In this document: positions 51,661 through 54,506 of the stretch, in pieces
How the letters are laid out: every line of letters begins with the position of its first letter
Position numbering within the stretch: the first letter of the stretch is position 1
From: an uncultured Spirochaetales bacterium
Lineage (GTDB): Bacteria > Spirochaetota > Spirochaetia > Sphaerochaetales > Sphaerochaetaceae
DNA length: 54,506 nt
NCBI GenBank assembly: GCA_949289305.1
Contig: CASENB010000022.1
Span: 1-54,506 of the forward strand
Direction: 5' to 3'
Translations under genes and position numbers: made by a program
Notes under the pieces: model-generated
What the model saw: the letters and a program-made list of their open reading frames with translations, nothing else
Databases searched by the model: none
Told to the model about the DNA's origin: nothing

Positions 51661-51687
51661 TTGAATAAAAATACAATTATTATTCAA
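51661..51687. promoter_or_regulatory. Inverted repeat in the dppB leader
   Basis: TTGAATAA (51661-51668) and TTATTCAA (51680-51687) are perfect 8-base arms around 11 bases, 17 bases before the dppB start and overlapping its translation initiation region. It may be an operator or a hairpin that modulates translation. Confidence 0.4.
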
Positions 51688-51723
51688 AACTTTAACATAA
51701 TGAGAGGGAAGTACACAATAAAA

Positions 51724-51784
51724 TTAAGGCAAAAATCTAAAATTAAATTTGTCCTGTGATGCTTTTTTTAGGCAAATGCTTAAA
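51724..51784. promoter_or_regulatory. Two copies of an 18-bp motif, candidate RpiR operators
   Basis: TTAAGGCAAAAATCTAAA at 51724-51741 and TTTAGGCAAATGCTTAAA at 51767-51784. The second is a clear dyad, TTTA-g-GCA/TGC-t-TAAA. A third copy, TTAAGGCAAATGCTAAA on the minus strand at 53593-53609, lies upstream of the M55/RpiR unit. The copies stand 80-140 bases before dppB, so one regulator probably controls both units. Confidence 0.6.
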
Positions 51785-51836
51785 TTTTAGAAGAAAAAAA
51801 TCTTGTCATAATTTGATATTTGTCTGATTGCTACTG

Positions 51837-52709
51837 CTACAGATCATTAAGAATTTCGCTGTATGCGCTTTTGAGGTGTTTTACTTCGCTCTCTTTTTCT
51901 TCTTTCTCATGTCCGAAATAGTAGAAGAATGCAAGTGCGTCAAAAAGTGCAAAATATGGGACGTATGAATTTGTCAGTCCTTCGAATTTCTGCAAATTAG
52001 GACATATGAAAGCAATGTCTGATAATCCATATAGAGGGCATGATGGATCATCTGAGAATGAAATGATTTTAAACCCTATATCTTTTGCTAGTTTTGTGAC
52101 GGCTATCGTCGTCTTTCCATAAGGAGGGGATGCGACCGAGATCAGCAGCGGATTATTTCCCCTTTGTATTGTGAGTCTTGACATGCTCTGATGTTCCTCG
52201 GCAAGATCAAGACTTGTCATTTCAAGACCGAACGTGCTGAAACGGTATGAAAGGTAGTTTGTCGCCAGTCTGCTCGCATTATGCGATGCAATGAAGATTC
52301 GGGAGGCGTTTCTTATCATATCGTCGGCTTGCAGGATTTTGTCCACGCTGTTTAGTCTGAAAGCTTCATCGACTCCCATCCTTTGCGAATCATATATGGT
52401 CTTATAAAGTCCTTCTGCGCTTTCTTGGCTTTTTGCAATCATACGCATTCTATCTGATGGGTTGGCCCATTCTAATACATATGACTGCAGTTCTTTTCTC
52501 AATTCGCTGTAACTTGAATATCCTAGTCCCTTGCAGAAATTAATGACGGTCACGTCTGTGGTGTTTGCAAGGTTTGCAAACTCTCTGATTGAAAGAAACG
52601 AACAGCGTGTAGGATCGCTGAGTATTCTATCGGCGATCCTCTTACGCGTTGAATTCCATCTTGGATATTGTGCTTTTATATTATCTAGAATATTCAGGTT
52701 ATTTCCCAT
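51837..52709 (-). CDS. RpiR family regulator (HTH plus SIS domain)
   Basis: 290 residues. N-terminal RpiR helix-turn-helix (1-80; FLSIREFANLANTTDVTVINFCKGLGYSSYSELR) and a SIS domain (about 105-260; AKDIGFKIISFSDDPSCPLY). SIS domains bind phosphosugars such as amino-sugar or muropeptide derivatives. It overlaps the M55 gene by 1 base and faces the peptide importer downstream, so it is the probable regulator of both, perhaps sensing a cell-wall fragment such as a MurNAc derivative. Confidence 0.88.
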   Translation of the reverse strand: MGNNLNILDNIKAQYPRWNSTRKRIADRILSDPTRCSFLSIREFANLANTTDVTVINFCKGLGYSSYSELRKELQSYVLEWANPSDRMRMIAKSQESAEGLYKTIYDSQRMGVDEAFRLNSVDKILQADDMIRNASRIFIASHNASRLATNYLSYRFSTFGLEMTSLDLAEEHQSMSRLTIQRGNNPLLISVASPPYGKTTIAVTKLAKDIGFKIISFSDDPSCPLYGLSDIAFICPNLQKFEGLTNSYVPYFALFDALAFFYYFGHEKEEKESEVKHLKSAYSEILNDL

Positions 52710-53548
52710 TATTTATAATCCTTGTATCTTCCGGAAATTATTGCAGAAACGAGGATTATATGCATGATGTCACGATAGTTGTCTGAAGTATACCTGATAG
52801 TTCTTCCTCCGATTCTCTCTACTGTTGGTATCATTTCGACAGCATCTGCCATAACAGTTGTGACAAAATCTATTTCCAGAACAGTAGGAGTCTCTGCTTT
52901 CAGGATATTAAGCTCTTTATTTTCGCATTTCTTGATAGCCTCTCTTGTTGCTGATCTGAATTTCTCTTCAAGAAGTGACGGGCTGTAAAGTTTTGCTGCA
53001 AATCTGCCAAGTCCTTCCTTTGTCCTTACATATGCATTGTTGTAGTCCCATTCCTTTAGTTCTTCTTCTAATATGTCATCTCCTGCTACGAAAGATAGAG
53101 GTACTCCAAGAGAGGCGGCGTAGTATGAGTTCAGTTCGACTTCTCCCATAAAACGTCCATTAATCCTTATATTATATATTCCAGCAGAACTGTATGAGTG
53201 ATCCATAAGCGCATATTTGCTTCCAATCATTCCATGATAGCCGACCAACATTAACATGTCGTATGATCTGTCGAGTGTAGCAAGCATATAGTCCTGTCTT
53301 GGGTATCCTTTGATTTGAGTAATTCTCGGATCGTCAAACGCTGCATACGGTAGGTTCTCGCCTCTTGAGTGTGAATCGCAAATTGTTATTTCTTCTATCT
53401 CAGGGCAGTTCTTGAATAATTCGTCAATAATCCAATTGAGTTCTCGGATATAAGCTTTTCCTGTACAGGAGGGATCAGTTGCCATTTCCTCCCAGCTTGT
53501 AAGTCCTGCTAGTCCTTCTGTGTCTAAACTGATGAATACTTTCTTCAT
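52709..53548 (-). CDS. D-aminopeptidase, M55 family (DppA-like)
   Basis: 279 residues from the ATG at 53548 (AGGAGAAAGC upstream); an in-frame ATG at 53578 lacks a ribosome binding site. The M55 pattern is present: SLDTEGLAG with D9 and E11, CDSHSRGENLP near 65-75, VGYHGMIGSKYALMDHSYSS near 105-125, and NGRFMGEVELNSYYA near 130-145. B. subtilis DppA, encoded with a dipeptide importer, is a zinc D-aminopeptidase that releases D-Ala from D-Ala-D-Ala. The same pairing here suggests salvage of cell-wall peptides. Confidence 0.9.
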   Translation of the reverse strand: MKKVFISLDTEGLAGLTSWEEMATDPSCTGKAYIRELNWIIDELFKNCPEIEEITICDSHSRGENLPYAAFDDPRITQIKGYPRQDYMLATLDRSYDMLMLVGYHGMIGSKYALMDHSYSSAGIYNIRINGRFMGEVELNSYYAASLGVPLSFVAGDDILEEELKEWDYNNAYVRTKEGLGRFAAKLYSPSLLEEKFRSATREAIKKCENKELNILKAETPTVLEIDFVTTVMADAVEMIPTVERIGGRTIRYTSDNYRDIMHIILVSAIISGRYKDYK

Positions 53549-53592
53549 ATTTAATGCTTTCTCCTTAAATTGCTTCATCTAAAAATAAAATC

Positions 53593-53609
53593 TTTAGCAT
53601 TTGCCTTAA
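53593..53609 (-). promoter_or_regulatory. Third copy of the RpiR-type motif
   Basis: Read on the minus strand, TTAAGGCAAATGCTAAA, 45 bases upstream of the M55 start. It matches the sites at 51724 and 51767. The rest of 53610-53961 is AT-rich and holds no gene that I can support. Confidence 0.55.
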
Positions 53610-53961
53610 TTTTAGACTAAAACCATTCATTATGGTAGTAAAAAAGCTGAAAAAATATGTCTAATTCGCTCTGCTTAGTAAAAAAGAAAAATTTGTAATG
53701 ATAATGTATTGTAATTGAATTTAATAAAATAATGGTGTTGCAAAGAATTTAAATAAAAAAGGGAAGGGGAGAGCGCTTACAAAGGAGATGGCGTTAGAGA
53801 AATTTCTAAAATATCCATTGTTCATGATTACATCGGGGTTAATTTAACATATATTTTAAAATCTTCTTTATGATTAATGTAAAAAAAATTGAATTTTCTT
53901 AATGCTAATTCTTTATATGATAAGATATAAAAAAATTCATAAAAAATTTTTCAAAACATTG

Positions 53962-53990
53962 TTGACATATACATCTGTTTTTTGTTACTC
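53962..53990 (+). promoter_or_regulatory. Promoter of the tRNA-Asp gene
   Basis: TTGACA (53962-53967), 17 bases, TTACTC (53985-53990), 11 bases before the tRNA. Confidence 0.75.
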
Positions 53991-54001
53991 TCTTCTTGCT
54001 T

Positions 54002-54075
54002 GTGGGAGTAGCGAAGCTGGTTATCGCGCTGGCCTGTCACGCCGGAGATCGCGGGTTCGAGCCCCGTCTCTCACG
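54002..54075 (+). tRNA. tRNA-Asp (anticodon GTC)
   Basis: Complete cloverleaf: acceptor stem GTGGGAG/CTCTCAC (one G-U), D stem GCGA/TCGC with loop AGCTGGTTA, anticodon arm CTGGC-CTGTCAC-GCCGG with GTC in the loop, T arm GCGGG-TTCGAGC-CCCGT, and discriminator G. The CCA is not encoded. Confidence 0.97.
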
Positions 54076-54081
54076 AATTCG

Positions 54082-54115
54082 AATAAGTCCTTGCATAGCA
54101 AGGACTTATTTCGTT
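54082..54115 (+). terminator. Terminator of tRNA-Asp
   Basis: AATAAGTCCTTGC, loop ATA, GCAAGGACTTATT, followed by TCGTTATT. A 13-bp perfect stem, 6 bases after the tRNA. Confidence 0.9.
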
Positions 54116-54138
54116 ATTCAGGGGGCTTGATTTGGGAA

Positions 54139-54171
54139 ATTCAAACCAGATTTGAACCAAATTTAGACCAA
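54139..54171. repeat. Three tandem 11-bp repeats downstream of tRNA-Asp
   Basis: ATTCAAACCAG (54139-54149), ATTTGAACCAA (54150-54160) and ATTTAGACCAA (54161-54171) follow each other with no gap. tRNA genes are common integration sites, and short tandem repeats next to them can be integrase arm sites; no integrase is visible. The remaining 54172-54306 holds nothing I can support. Confidence 0.45.
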
Positions 54172-54306
54172 TTGAGAGTCAGACTTCCGTCTTTTGCAAC
54201 GTATTTTCCAAAACTAAGTACCCTGAACTCTATTCTATTAACTATGTAAAAATACTGAATTCCTCATAATTCCTTCTGTTTCAATGAAATCATAATACAT
54301 TTACGA

Positions 54307-54335
54307 TTGAAAAATCTTTATTTTCATAGTAATAT
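54307..54335 (+). promoter_or_regulatory. Promoter of the transposase gene, predicts a leaderless mRNA
   Basis: TTGAAA (54307-54312), 17 bases, TAATAT (54330-54335); the ATG at 54344 follows by 8 bases and has no Shine-Dalgarno sequence. Confidence 0.55.
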
Positions 54336-54343
54336 TAATAACT

Positions 54344-54506
54344 ATGAAGAAGGATGAGAAGACCAGCTATTACATCAACGAGGTGAATGGCCGGAAATAT
54401 GCATATATTCAGAAGTCCCATGTATGGAACAAGGAGAAGAAGCAGGCTGAGACGTCGCTCGAGTATGTCGGCAAGATCGATGATGAAGGGAATTTCATCC
54501 CAAAGA
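54344..54506 (+). CDS. IS1634-like transposase, N-terminal part
   Basis: The first 54 codons are in the window, ending at the window edge. The sequence begins MKKDEKTSYYINEVNGRKY and continues with YIQKSHVWNKEKKQAE and YVGKIDDEGNFIP. The pattern of an aromatic strand, WNKEKKQ and then YVGKID is that of the N-terminal domain of IS1634/IS4-type DDE transposases. GC is higher than in nearby host genes. The catalytic domain lies outside the window, so integrity is unknown. Confidence 0.65.
   Translation, partial: MKKDEKTSYYINEVNGRKYAYIQKSHVWNKEKKQAETSLEYVGKIDDEGNFIPK

Noticed and set aside
53783..53848. Short frame after AAAGGAG near 53780
   Set aside because: The ATG directly abuts the ribosome-binding-like sequence and the frame is about 19 codons; not enough support.
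53902..54249. 115-codon plus-strand frame across the tRNA-Asp gene
   Set aside because: It reads straight through a complete tRNA and its terminator, with no ribosome binding site; the frame is chance.

Overview
The window is a chromosomal stretch of a host-associated, fermentative, low-GC bacterium, most likely a spirochaete of the Sphaerochaetaceae/Treponemataceae type. I infer this from the signal peptides of the substrate-binding proteins (hydrophobic core ending in FAQG or FAGG, no lipobox cysteine), the density of sugar, amino-acid and peptide ABC importers, YesM/YesN two-component genes and dense coding on both strands. No marker gene fixes the species.

Region by region: 1-140 is a GC-rich segment with several hairpins, possibly the end of a mobile element. 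146-3512 (minus) is an operon of a WYL regulator, two DUF1232 proteins and a membrane protein. 3563-4116 is a gene-poor gap with two candidate small RNAs. 4117-7064 (minus) encodes two related exported proteins and an ankyrin-repeat protein. 7228-9958 holds a MATE exporter and an aspartate kinase read head-to-head from promoters sharing one -35. 10064-11900 holds an orphan MsmK/UgpC-type ATPase and a TetR regulator. 11932-12282 looks like a type I toxin-antitoxin locus. 12415-14020 is a CNNM/CBS (CorC/HlyC) gene preceded by a 200-nt structured leader that looks like a translational riboswitch. 14069-14818 is a PPP-type phosphatase.

14815-24630 is a complete L-arabinose module: AraR-like repressor, furanose-type ABC importer (binding protein, double ATPase, two permeases), FGGY kinase, L-arabinose isomerase and L-ribulose-5-phosphate 4-epimerase. 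Imported arabinose would become D-xylulose 5-phosphate. 24842-27227 is an accessory island: a DUF262/HNH gene, a decayed DUF4143 ATPase fragment and three 22-bp repeats resembling an IS21-type end. 27231-30295 (minus) is a YesM/YesN-like two-component system with a TRAP-type binding protein as probable sensor. 30451-39962 (plus) contains a full Liv-type importer, a polar amino-acid importer with a good ARG-box match, a LarA-family racemase and a class I aminotransferase. 40125-43935 has an antiporter-TetR pair and a divergent Lrp-MATE pair.

44085-53548 (minus) is a peptide-salvage region: M55 D-aminopeptidase and RpiR regulator, then a Dpp/Opp importer, an M42 aminopeptidase and a DegT-fold PLP enzyme. 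Three copies of an 18-bp palindrome-like motif flank the two transcription units. The window ends with tRNA-Asp, three tandem 11-bp repeats and the start of an IS1634-like transposase.

The strongest candidates for something undescribed are the leader RNA at 13793-13945, the convergent peptide/antisense-RNA locus at 11932-12282 with an apparent relative at 3834-3944, and a set of promoters that predict leaderless mRNAs.
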